Source: an uncultured Kiritimatiellota bacterium
GTDB lineage: Bacteria > Verrucomicrobiota > Kiritimatiellia > RFP12 > UBA1067
Direction of reading: 5' to 3'
Length of the DNA: 5,954 bases
Assembly (NCBI GenBank): GCA_934667295.1
Contig: CAKULR010000109.1
Coordinates: 1-5,954 of the forward strand
This document shows positions 1 through 5,775 of this stretch, piece by piece. Positions within the stretch are counted from its first letter, which is position 1. Each line of letters opens with the position of its first letter. The notes below the pieces were generated by a model. The model made no database searches, was not told the origin of the DNA, and saw only the letters and a list, made by a program, of their open reading frames with translations. The position numbers were made by a program, and so were the translations under genes.

Positions 1-529
1 CCGTGCTCGCGCTCACGCGGTCCACGCTGCCGGCGGCCTCCTTGAACGCGACCCCGTTCGGATGGCGCGCCAGGCGCGCCACGACGTCGAGCGGGATCTC
101 GCGCCCGCTGCGGCCCGGCACGTTGTAGAGGACGATCGGGAGGCCCAGGTCGGCGACCGTCGCGAAGTGGCGGTAGATGCCCTCGGCGTTCGGCTTGTTG
201 TAGTAGGGCGTGACCTGCAGCGAGGCGTCCGCCCCCCCGGCGGCGATGGCCGCGCGCGTGAGGGAGATGGCCTCCGCCGTGGAGTTGGCGCCCGTTCCGG
301 CGACGATCTTCACGCGGCCCGCCGCGAACTCGATCGTCTTCTCGATGACCTTGTGGTGTTCCTCGTGCGAGAGGGTGGGCGACTCGCCGCTCGTCCCGAC
401 GGCGCAGATGCCCTCCACGCCGTTCTCGCACTGCCAGTCCACAAACGCCCTCAAAGCGCCGTAGTCGACGTTGTCGTTCGCGTCAAACGGCGTCACCATC
501 GCCGTAATCGTACCTTGAAGCTTCAGCAT
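1..529 (-). CDS. dapA: 4-hydroxy-tetrahydrodipicolinate synthase, N-terminal part (3' end outside window)
   Basis: DapA condenses pyruvate with aspartate semialdehyde, the first committed step of the diaminopimelate/lysine pathway in the cytoplasm. The visible 176 residues cover the first part of the TIM barrel. Seen: GTSGESPTL at 45-53 (the family GTTGES loop, with T46 in the catalytic Thr position and Ser in place of the second Thr), TPYYNKP at 107-113, YNVPGR at 135-140 (Y135, the proton-relay tyrosine, and R140, which binds the substrate carboxylate), and VAFKEA with K163 as the Schiff-base lysine (K161 in E. coli). The family is usually about 290 residues, so roughly 115 are missing beyond position 1. 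The gene is open to the window edge. The ATG at 529 is set by AGGAG at 536-540 with a 6-nt spacer and by alignment with the usual N-terminus (GTITAMVTPF). The gene upstream ends 53 nt before. Known relatives of the fold (N-acetylneuraminate lyase, KDG aldolases) are less likely given the DapA-type GTSGES and YNVPGR motifs. Confidence 0.96.
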   Translation of the reverse strand, partial: MLKLQGTITAMVTPFDANDNVDYGALRAFVDWQCENGVEGICAVGTSGESPTLSHEEHHKVIEKTIEFAAGRVKIVAGTGANSTAEAISLTRAAIAAGGADASLQVTPYYNKPNAEGIYRHFATVADLGLPIVLYNVPGRSGREIPLDVVARLARHPNGVAFKEAAGSVDRVSAST

Positions 530-555
530 GCCTGTCTCCTTTGAATCGGACGGCT

Positions 556-564
556 AGTATACCA
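556..564 (-). promoter_or_regulatory. Candidate extended -10 promoter for dapA
   Basis: On the minus strand this reads TGGTATACT, a TGn extended -10 followed by a hexamer one base off TATAAT. It sits 27 nt upstream of the dapA start codon, between the stop of the preceding gene and the ribosome binding site. No good -35 hexamer is visible 16-18 bp upstream, as is usual for extended -10 promoters. The 12-nt context (TTATGGTATACT) matches the purA candidate at 4489-4500 in 10 of 12 positions. It suggests dapA can be transcribed separately from the genes before it. Inferred from sequence only. Confidence 0.5.
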
Positions 565-582
565 TAAGTGGGGACCGGGGGA

Positions 583-1275
583 TCAGCGGAAGAAGCGGTC
601 GCGCTGGCGCCTGAGCCGGTCGAGGAACCCCTTGGGACGCGACGGCTTGGGCGGCCTGGGGGGCTGGAAGACCTGCTTGCGCGCCGCCGGCGAAAGGGTC
701 CGCAGGTGGAGGTCTTCCGCGCTGTCGATGTGCAGGACCTCCGTACACACATCGCCGACATGGGCGTTGAGCAGTTCGTGGAAGTCGTCGAGCGGGTAGA
801 GGACCCCGCAGTTGATGTGGTAGATGCCGCGCCGGACGCTGGGGATGCGCCGCCGCTCCTTCACGCCGAAGCCGAACCGGTACACGCGCTCCCGCAGCTT
901 GCAGACCTCGAACCGGTCGAAGCGCGCATCGTCCATCGGCAGGGCCGCGCCTTCCGAGACGAAGAGCGCCCGCATCCCCGGCTCCAGATAGCCCCTGAAG
1001 ACGCACATGCGCCACGTGCGCCCGCCACGCCCCTCGACCGTCACCATCGCGTAGCGCTCGTTCGCCTTCGGGACGTCAAAGGAGTCCACGACCTTCACGA
1101 CGCACGCCAGCGGCAGCCCCACCGGCTTCACGTCGCCGTCGCCGGACCGCAGGCGGTCCAGCAGGGCAATCGCCGCCAGCTCCTCCGGCGATTTCTCCGG
1201 TTTCGGCGGCTTTTCCGGCTTCACCGTCCCGTCGTCCTTCACGCCGTCGTCCACATCCACGTCACGCATCTCCAT
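583..1275 (-). CDS. Unrecognised protein with a likely OB-fold core like the N-terminal domain of DRB0094-type RNA ligases
   Basis: A 230-residue protein; function unknown. Residues 1-50 are a charged, low-complexity segment (acidic first, then KPEKPPKPEK). The core at about 54-165 has the pattern I recall from the N-terminal OB domain of DRB0094-family RNA ligases: KVVDSFDVPKANERYAMVTV (61-80), a W-containing strand, a GxLEPGxxALFV strand (95-106), then an xLPxDDxRF segment (112-119), and finally IPSVRRGIYHINCGVLYPL (144-162), where ligases have an RxxxxRGxxSxGL-type strand. No nucleotidyltransferase KxDG motif is present, so it is not a ligase. The tail 203-230 is basic and proline-rich (PPRPPKPSRPKG), which could contact nucleic acid. 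There is no signal peptide or membrane segment. The start is ATG 1275, not the TTG at 1281: AGGAG at 1283-1287 is 7 nt from the ATG but only 1 nt from the TTG. It lies 79 nt after thiF and 53 nt before dapA. The OB assignment is inference by eye; the reading frame itself is well supported. Confidence 0.8.
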   Translation of the reverse strand: MEMRDVDVDDGVKDDGTVKPEKPPKPEKSPEELAAIALLDRLRSGDGDVKPVGLPLACVVKVVDSFDVPKANERYAMVTVEGRGGRTWRMCVFRGYLEPGMRALFVSEGAALPMDDARFDRFEVCKLRERVYRFGFGVKERRRIPSVRRGIYHINCGVLYPLDDFHELLNAHVGDVCTEVLHIDSAEDLHLRTLSPAARKQVFQPPRPPKPSRPKGFLDRLRRQRDRFFR

Positions 1276-1282
1276 GTCCAAT

Positions 1283-1287
1283 CTCCT
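1283..1287 (-). promoter_or_regulatory. Ribosome binding site that fixes the start of the OB-like gene
   Basis: AGGAG on the minus strand, in the context AAAGGAGATTGGACATG. The 7-nt spacing to ATG 1275 is optimal, while an upstream in-frame TTG at 1281 would leave only 1 nt. This decides for the shorter protein of 230 residues. Confidence 0.8.
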
Positions 1288-1354
1288 TTATCTGAAACAT
1301 TCCGCGTCCCCTGCCACACGCCGTCCGCTCCCCGCAATGCGCGTTCCCCCGGAC

Positions 1355-1960
1355 CTAAAGCTCTTCGGACCCCAGGAGCCACGAAACGACCGCGTTCGCC
1401 TCCATCGCCGCCGCGATGCCGACGCGCGGCGAAACGGGCGCCATGCCCGCGTCCCTGACGCTCGTCTCGCCGTCGCCGATGGCCACCACGCGCGCGCCCA
1501 TCCGCCGGAGGCGGATCGCATTGGAACGCCCCCATCCGGCGAGTCCGCTTGCCGTGACGAGCCGCGTCCCAAGGGGCATCAGCGCGCCGAGGAGCATCGT
1601 CTTCGCGGCAACGGCGTCAAAAGCCTCCACGACGATGTCGCAGCCCGCGAAAAGCGTCCGCGCCGTCGCCGCGTCAAGCCTCACGTCGACCGCCTCGATC
1701 TCCGCCTCCGGATCGATGCGCAGGAGATTCGCCTTCAGCGCGTCAACCTTCTTCATGCCCAGCTGGTCGCGGAAGAAGAACTGCCGGTTGAGGTTCGATT
1801 CGCCCACCACGTCGAAGTCCGCCACGACGAGCCGCCGCACGCCCGCGCGCACGAGGTGCATCGCGCAGTTCGAGCCGAGCCCCCCCGCGCCGGCGATGCC
1901 GATGCGCGCACGTTCGAGGATGTCCCGCTCGGCGGGCCTCAGATAGGGGTTTGCGGACAC
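1355..1960 (-). CDS. thiF: ThiF-family sulfur carrier protein adenylyltransferase (short form)
   Basis: An E1-like enzyme that uses ATP to adenylate the C-terminal glycine of a ThiS-type carrier, the activation step before sulfur transfer in thiazole synthesis. Its partner ThiS is encoded immediately upstream. The 201 residues form one Rossmann-type ThiF domain: GAGGLGSN at 24-31 (nucleotide-binding loop), DFD at 48-50, SNLNRQ at 55-60 (R59, the conserved arginine reaching the ATP), KK at 70-71, VVEAFDA at 110-116 (D115, the conserved aspartate), and SGLAGWGRSN at 138-147. The C-terminal zinc-binding CxxC pairs of E. coli ThiF and MoeB are absent; the only cysteines are C32 and C107. That and the length fit the short ThiF subfamily found in many anaerobes. 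Translation starts with GTG at 1960, 3 nt after the thiS stop, with GGAGG at 1968-1972 and a 7-nt spacer inside the thiS end, so the two are probably translationally coupled. No thiG, thiH or thiE is in the window, so a role in another ThiS-dependent pathway is possible. Confidence 0.9.
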   Translation of the reverse strand: MSANPYLRPAERDILERARIGIAGAGGLGSNCAMHLVRAGVRRLVVADFDVVGESNLNRQFFFRDQLGMKKVDALKANLLRIDPEAEIEAVDVRLDAATARTLFAGCDIVVEAFDAVAAKTMLLGALMPLGTRLVTASGLAGWGRSNAIRLRRMGARVVAIGDGETSVRDAGMAPVSPRVGIAAAMEANAVVSWLLGSEEL

Positions 1961-1963
1961 GTC

Positions 1964-2164
1964 TCAGCCTCCGGCCGTCAGCTGGAAGACGTCCAACGCC
2001 GCCCCCGGACGCAGGACCACCTGCGCAAGGTCCGCGCCCGGCGCATGGACCACTCCGTCATACTCGACAATCGCGCGCGCCGCGTCGATGCGGCGCTCCG
2101 ACAGGAAACCGGCCACCGTCGTCTGCCCGGTCTCGACCTCATGTCCCTGATAGACCACTTTCAT
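1964..2164 (-). CDS. thiS: Sulfur carrier protein ThiS
   Basis: A 66-residue ubiquitin-like carrier whose C-terminal Gly-Gly is adenylated by ThiF and converted to a thiocarboxylate, which donates sulfur for the thiazole ring of thiamine. The sequence ends exactly in TAGG (residues 63-66, with GG last), and the preceding hydrophobic strands (IVEYDGVVH at 32-40, LDVFQLTAGG at 57-66) fit the beta-grasp fold. Length is typical for ThiS. The ATG at 2164 follows AAGGG with a 6-nt spacer; the ATG five bases upstream is out of frame and hits a stop at once. It starts 29 nt after cdsA ends and is followed 3 nt later by thiF. MoaD is the main alternative, but MoaD is longer (about 80 residues) and the short ThiF partner argues for ThiS. 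Confidence 0.9.
   Translation of the reverse strand: MKVVYQGHEVETGQTTVAGFLSERRIDAARAIVEYDGVVHAPGADLAQVVLRPGAALDVFQLTAGG
1968..1972 (-). promoter_or_regulatory. thiF ribosome binding site inside the thiS Gly-Gly codons
   Basis: GGAGG on the minus strand, 7 nt before the GTG start of thiF. The same bases are the two terminal glycine codons of thiS (GGA GGC, then TGA). The motif supports the GTG start and suggests coupled translation of carrier and activating enzyme. Confidence 0.75.
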
Positions 2165-2193
2165 CGCATTCCCTTTCCGTTACCGCGCCGGCA

Positions 2194-3099
2194 TCACCCC
2201 CCAATCGCCGACAGGACGACCAGGAGGCCGTAGACGAGCGCGGGGAGGAAGATGAAGGAATCGAACATGTCGAGGAACCCGCCCATGCCCGCCGGCATGA
2301 ACGTGGAGGAGTCCTTCACGCCGCACTCGCGCTTGAAGCGGCTCTCGATCAGGTCCCCCGCCGTCGCGACAAGCGCGAAGGCAATCCCCACGGGCACGAC
2401 GCGCACCGCGTTCAGCCAACCCCAGAACGCACAGTGCTCCGCCCAGCCGAAGCGGCGCGCGAGGGAGAAGAAGACGGCGGTCGTCGCCGAGGCGAAGACC
2501 ATCGAGCCGACAAGCCCCTCCCACGACTTGTTCGGGGAAATCGCCGGACACATCTTGTGCCGCCCCATCGTCACGCCGAACGCGAAGCCGCCCGTGTCCG
2601 AGAACTTCGCGACCGCGATCAGGAAGAAGAGCGTGTAGAGCCCCACGCGCGTCACGGGCATCGCGAAGAGCGTGTTCGCCTCCGGCTCCAGCTGCACGAT
2701 GCGCAGGAAGAACGACAGCAGGAACGGCACGTAGAGGAATCCGAGAAGCGTCGAGGCAAGCGTCCCGACGGGGTTCCGGTAGCGCGCGCGGAAGAGGACG
2801 ATGCACGCGAGCAGGAAGACGAGCGGCGCAAACGCGAGCCCGCCCGCGAAGAGGCACGCCGAAAGCCCCAGCAGACCCGGATAGGCCGCACTCCCGATGA
2901 GCCACACCGTCCCCATCAGGAGCCCGAACCAGGCAACCGGCTCGTACTTCCGCGCCATCTGGTAGAATTCAAGCTGCACGACCGTCGAGACGGCAAGCAG
3001 CGCGACCGGCAGGGCCTTCAGCGGACAGTAGAGGAAAAACGCGACAACGCCCAGTCCAACCACAATCCCGCAAAGGGTTCTTTTCAAGATGGGGTTCAT
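2194..3099 (-). CDS. cdsA: Phosphatidate cytidylyltransferase (CDP-diglyceride synthase)
   Basis: CdsA makes CDP-diacylglycerol from phosphatidate and CTP in the cytoplasmic membrane, the branch point for phosphatidylglycerol and phosphatidylethanolamine synthesis. The 301-residue length is close to the family norm. There are about eight hydrophobic segments (for example 8-25, 27-43, 56-78, 81-103, 118-133, 152-166, 197-212, 235-250, 280-298). Family motifs: FSDTGGFAFG at 166-175 (D168, metal binding), SPNKSWEG at 188-195, and the C-terminal signature at 253-280, beginning SRFKRECGVKD. The signature is unusual: the normal PGHGG is PAGMGG (269-274, one extra residue and no His) and DRxD is DMFD (277-280). 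Both aspartates are retained, so activity is expected. The ATG at 3099 lies 6 nt after the purA stop and has no recognisable Shine-Dalgarno sequence, so it probably depends on coupling to purA. thiS follows 29 nt downstream. Confidence 0.93.
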   Translation of the reverse strand: MNPILKRTLCGIVVGLGVVAFFLYCPLKALPVALLAVSTVVQLEFYQMARKYEPVAWFGLLMGTVWLIGSAAYPGLLGLSACLFAGGLAFAPLVFLLACIVLFRARYRNPVGTLASTLLGFLYVPFLLSFFLRIVQLEPEANTLFAMPVTRVGLYTLFFLIAVAKFSDTGGFAFGVTMGRHKMCPAISPNKSWEGLVGSMVFASATTAVFFSLARRFGWAEHCAFWGWLNAVRVVPVGIAFALVATAGDLIESRFKRECGVKDSSTFMPAGMGGFLDMFDSFIFLPALVYGLLVVLSAIGG

Positions 3100-3105
3100 G
3101 CGGAA

Positions 3106-4452
3106 TTAGAGCGCGAGGCGCAGGGTCGATTCGCGGGCGGGACCGATGGAGAGGATGCCGAGCTTCGCGCCCGACAACTCCACGAGGCGGTCCACATAGG
3201 CCCTTGCCTTGGGCGGAAGGTCCTCGATGCGCGTGATGTGGGAGGTTTCGCACATCCAGCCGTCCATTTCCTCGTAGATCGGCTTCACGCGGGCAAGTTC
3301 GTCCGCCGAGGTCGGCATATCCTCGATGCGGCGGCCGTCCAGCTCGTAGGCGACGCAGATCTTGATCTTCGGGAAGACGTCCATCACGTCGAGCTTCGTC
3401 ATCGCCCAGTAGTCGATGCCGTTGATCTGCTGCGCGTAGCGCGCGACGACGGCATCGTACCAGCCCGTGCGGCGGGGGCGCTTCGTGACCGCGCCGAACT
3501 CGTGTCCGCGCTCGGCGAGCGTCCGCCCGTCCGCGTCCTGCTTGTCCTCCGCGTTGTAGAGCTCCGTCGGGAACGGTCCCGCGCCGACGCGCGTCGTGTA
3601 GGCCTTGATCACGCCCACCACGCAGTCGATGTCGCGCGGGGAGAGGCCGCTGCCGATGCACGCGCCGCCCGAGGTCGGGTTGGACGAGGTGACGAAGGGA
3701 TAGGTTCCGAAGTCGATGTCGAGCATCGTGCCCTGGGCGCCTTCGAGGAGGATGGACTTGCCGGCGGCCTTCGCCTGGTGGAGCATCGGCACGGTGTCGC
3801 GGATGTAGGGCGACAGCTTCTCCTGCGCGGCCCTGTAGATGGCGACGATCTCGTCCGCGTCCATCTGGTAGTCGCGGACCGTGCAGCCGGGCACGTCGAT
3901 CTGGTCGCCCGCGTCCACGCGCTCGGCCCTCAGCATCCGCAGACGGCGGTTCGTCTCCTCCACCTGCCCGCGCACGGTGTCGAGGAAGTTCGCCGCGAGC
4001 ATGTCGCCGCACCGGAGGCCCGTGCGGGAGACCTTGGCGGCGTAGGCGGGACCGATCCCGCGCCCCGTCGTGCCGATCTTCTTCCCCGCCGCGCGGGCGG
4101 CCTCCTCCGCCTTGTCGAGCGCGCGGTGGTAGAGCATCACCATCTGGGTGCGGGTGGAGATGAAGAGGCGCCCCTTCGGTTCCACGCCCGTCGCGCGCAT
4201 GGCCTCGATCTCCTCGATGAGGTCGAGCGGGTTCATCACGACGCCGTTGCCGATGATGCAGATCTTGCCGTCGTGGAGGATGCCGCTCGGGATGAGGCGC
4301 AGGACGCGCGTGCGGCCCTCGGCGATGACGGTGTGGCCGGCGTTAGAGCCGCCCTGGTAGCGCACCACGTAGTCCGCCTTGTCCGTCAAGACGTCGATGA
4401 TCTTCCCCTTGCCCTCGTCGCCCCATTGGGACCCGACCAAAACCGTATTCAT
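3106..4452 (-). CDS. purA: Adenylosuccinate synthetase
   Basis: PurA joins IMP and aspartate with GTP to give adenylosuccinate, the first step from IMP to AMP, in the cytoplasm. The 448 residues are slightly longer than the usual 425-435 and appear complete. Motifs in order: VGSQWGDEGKGK at 6-17 (P-loop-like GTP site with catalytic D12), GGSNAGHTV at 34-42 (catalytic H40), GTTGRGIGPAY at 127-137, EGAQGTMLDIDFGTYPFVTS at 237-256, TTRVGAGPFPTE at 286-297, and TKRPRRTGWYD at 323-333 (IMP and GTP binding). All key residues are in place. The start is ATG 4452, because VLVGSQWGDEGKGK is the family N-terminus; an in-frame start further upstream at 4617 would read back through the end of the deaminase gene. 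The ribosome site is weak (GAGGA at 4465-4469, about 12 nt away). The gene follows the deaminase by 37 nt and carries its own promoter candidate; cdsA follows after 6 nt. Confidence 0.98.
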   Translation of the reverse strand: MNTVLVGSQWGDEGKGKIIDVLTDKADYVVRYQGGSNAGHTVIAEGRTRVLRLIPSGILHDGKICIIGNGVVMNPLDLIEEIEAMRATGVEPKGRLFISTRTQMVMLYHRALDKAEEAARAAGKKIGTTGRGIGPAYAAKVSRTGLRCGDMLAANFLDTVRGQVEETNRRLRMLRAERVDAGDQIDVPGCTVRDYQMDADEIVAIYRAAQEKLSPYIRDTVPMLHQAKAAGKSILLEGAQGTMLDIDFGTYPFVTSSNPTSGGACIGSGLSPRDIDCVVGVIKAYTTRVGAGPFPTELYNAEDKQDADGRTLAERGHEFGAVTKRPRRTGWYDAVVARYAQQINGIDYWAMTKLDVMDVFPKIKICVAYELDGRRIEDMPTSADELARVKPIYEEMDGWMCETSHITRIEDLPPKARAYVDRLVELSGAKLGILSIGPARESTLRLAL

Positions 4453-4488
4453 TGCGTGTTCTCTTCCTCGTTGCGAAATAACCGTGAC

Positions 4489-4497
4489 ATTATACCA
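4489..4497 (-). promoter_or_regulatory. Candidate extended -10 promoter for purA
   Basis: The minus strand reads TGGTATAAT: a perfect consensus -10 hexamer (4489-4494) preceded by a TGn extension. It lies 36 nt upstream of the purA ATG, so a transcript beginning about 7 nt downstream would have a 5' leader of roughly 30 nt. No -35 match is seen. The TAA of the hexamer is the stop codon of the deaminase gene. In GC-rich DNA a perfect extended -10 just ahead of a gene is unlikely to be chance, but it has not been tested here. Confidence 0.6.
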
Positions 4498-5719
4498 AAA
4501 GACGGGCGGCCTGGCGCGCGGCGGCGACGATTTCCTCCTCGCCGGGTACGACGCCCCCTTCCATGAGGATCCGCCCCGCGCAGACAACTGTGTCGAGGCA
4601 GGACGGATCGGCCGCATAGACGAGATCGCTCGTGCGGTTGAAGCCCGGCACGAGCGGCACGGCGTCCGGATCCAGGATGAGGAAGTCCGCCGCCGCGCCC
4701 ACGCGGATCTCCCCCGCGTCGAGTCCGAACGCCTGCGCGCCGTCGCGCGTCGCGAGGCGCAGGACCTCCGCCGCCGGGGCGGCGGTGGGGTCGCCGTTTT
4801 CGAGCTTCGCCACGAGCGCCACGCACTTCATTTCCGCGAACATCGAAAGCGCGTTGTTCGAACACGCGCCGTCCGTCCCGAGCGCGCGGCGGCATCCCGC
4901 CGTGCGCGCGTAGGGGAAGAGTCCGCTTGCGAGCTTCAGGTTGCTCTGCGCGTTCTCCACGATGACGGCGCCCGTGTCGCGGATGATGGAAATGTCGTCG
5001 TCCGTCAGGTGGACGCCATGCGCCATCAGCGTCTTCGGTCCGAGGAGGCCGCAGTCGAGCAGGTAGCGGACGGGCGTGCGGCCCTCGTGCTCCGCACGGC
5101 AGCGCGCCACCTCCCCCTGCGTCTCGGCGACGTGGATGTGGACGAAGCGGTCCTCCGCGCGCGCCCGGTCCGCGATGCGCCGCAACGTCGCCTCGCACAC
5201 CGTGTAGATTGCGTGCGGGGCCAGTGTCGTGAAGACGCGGCTCGCCGCATCCCGGGGCAGATCCGCGAGCGCGGCGTTCGCCGCCACGTTGCGCGGGTCG
5301 TCCACGCCGGGTCCGCCCGTCTCGACCGTCTGCATCGAGACGGCGCAGCGGATGCCCATCTCCTCCGCCGCGCGCGCGACCATCGGCGCATGCCAGTACA
5401 TGTCGTTCGCGAAGACCGTACCGGAGCGGATGAGCTCCAGGATCGCGAGGCGCGCGCCCGCGTAGACGATCTCGTCCGTCAACCGCGCCTCGGCGGGCCA
5501 CACGTAGTCGCGCAGCCACGGCATGAGCGCACGGTCGTCCGCATACCCGCGCAGCAGGTTCATCGCGAGGTGCGTGTGGCAGTTGTAGAAGGCCGGAACG
5601 ACGGGACGGGGCCGCATGCCCGCCGTATCGTCGCCCGTCGGCGCAAGCGCGGCAATCCGTCCGTCCGCGACCGTGAGATCGACCGCGCGCCCTTCCAAAA
5701 GCAGATTCCTGAACGTCAT
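4490..5719 (-). CDS. mtaD: 5-methylthioadenosine/S-adenosylhomocysteine deaminase-type amidohydrolase
   Basis: A cytoplasmic metal-dependent deaminase of the amidohydrolase superfamily, most like MtaD, which converts SAH to S-inosylhomocysteine and MTA to methylthioinosine. The 409 residues match the family length. Seen: composite N-terminal strands 1-40, NCHTHLAMNLLRGYADD at 46-62 (metal ligands H48, H50), APHAIYT at 167-173 (H169), HIHVAET at 194-200 (H196 ligand, E199 catalytic), MAHGVHL at 232-238 (H234), SNLKLASG at 259-266 and GTDGACSNN at 281-289 (D283 ligand). One difference is ENAQSNLKLASG at 255-266, where most members have HNPxSNLKLASG. The start at ATG 5719 follows GAGGAG at 5725-5730 with a 5-nt spacer. 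It is first in the gene block and lies just before purA, which fits a purine salvage link. Related deaminases (aminofutalosine, guanine, adenosine, chlorohydrolase-type) share the fold, so the substrate is inferred. Confidence 0.88.
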   Translation of the reverse strand: MTFRNLLLEGRAVDLTVADGRIAALAPTGDDTAGMRPRPVVPAFYNCHTHLAMNLLRGYADDRALMPWLRDYVWPAEARLTDEIVYAGARLAILELIRSGTVFANDMYWHAPMVARAAEEMGIRCAVSMQTVETGGPGVDDPRNVAANAALADLPRDAASRVFTTLAPHAIYTVCEATLRRIADRARAEDRFVHIHVAETQGEVARCRAEHEGRTPVRYLLDCGLLGPKTLMAHGVHLTDDDISIIRDTGAVIVENAQSNLKLASGLFPYARTAGCRRALGTDGACSNNALSMFAEMKCVALVAKLENGDPTAAPAAEVLRLATRDGAQAFGLDAGEIRVGAAADFLILDPDAVPLVPGFNRTSDLVYAADPSCLDTVVCAGRILMEGGVVPGEEEIVAAARQAARLLV

Positions 5720-5745
5720 TGTTTCTCCTCATTTCCTGTTATCGA

Positions 5746-5775
5746 AAGCGGGAGGGACGCAAGCGGGAGGGACGC
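5746..5775. repeat. 15-bp tandem duplication at the left end of the palindromic element
   Basis: Two exact adjacent copies of AAGCGGGAGGGACGC, followed by a further AA. The second copy doubles as the outer arm of the inverted-repeat element. This looks like slippage or partial duplication of one terminus and could vary in copy number between strains. Confidence 0.85.

Noticed and set aside
62..544. Plus-strand 160-codon frame opposite dapA
   Set aside because: The minus strand encodes an unmistakable DapA; the plus frame is Arg/Val/Asp-rich shadow sequence.
1276..1354. Possible promoter or terminator between thiF and the OB-like gene
   Set aside because: Only a 5-bp GTCCG/CGGAC inverted pair with a large loop and no T-tract; no good -10 box. 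Nothing beyond the ribosome site can be supported.
2165..2193. TPP riboswitch ahead of thiS
   Set aside because: The gap is only 29 nt, too short for the aptamer, and no THI-box sequence is seen there or within the end of cdsA.
1951..4566. Very long plus-strand open frame (871 codons) covering cdsA and purA
   Set aside because: It is antisense to clearly recognisable genes, its protein is Arg/His/Asp-rich without any family motif, and such frames are common opposite GC-rich genes with strong third-position bias.
4449..5732. Second long minus-strand frame (427 codons) over the deaminase
   Set aside because: It is a frame-shifted shadow of the deaminase gene, with a protein of mostly Arg, Gly and Ala and no motifs.
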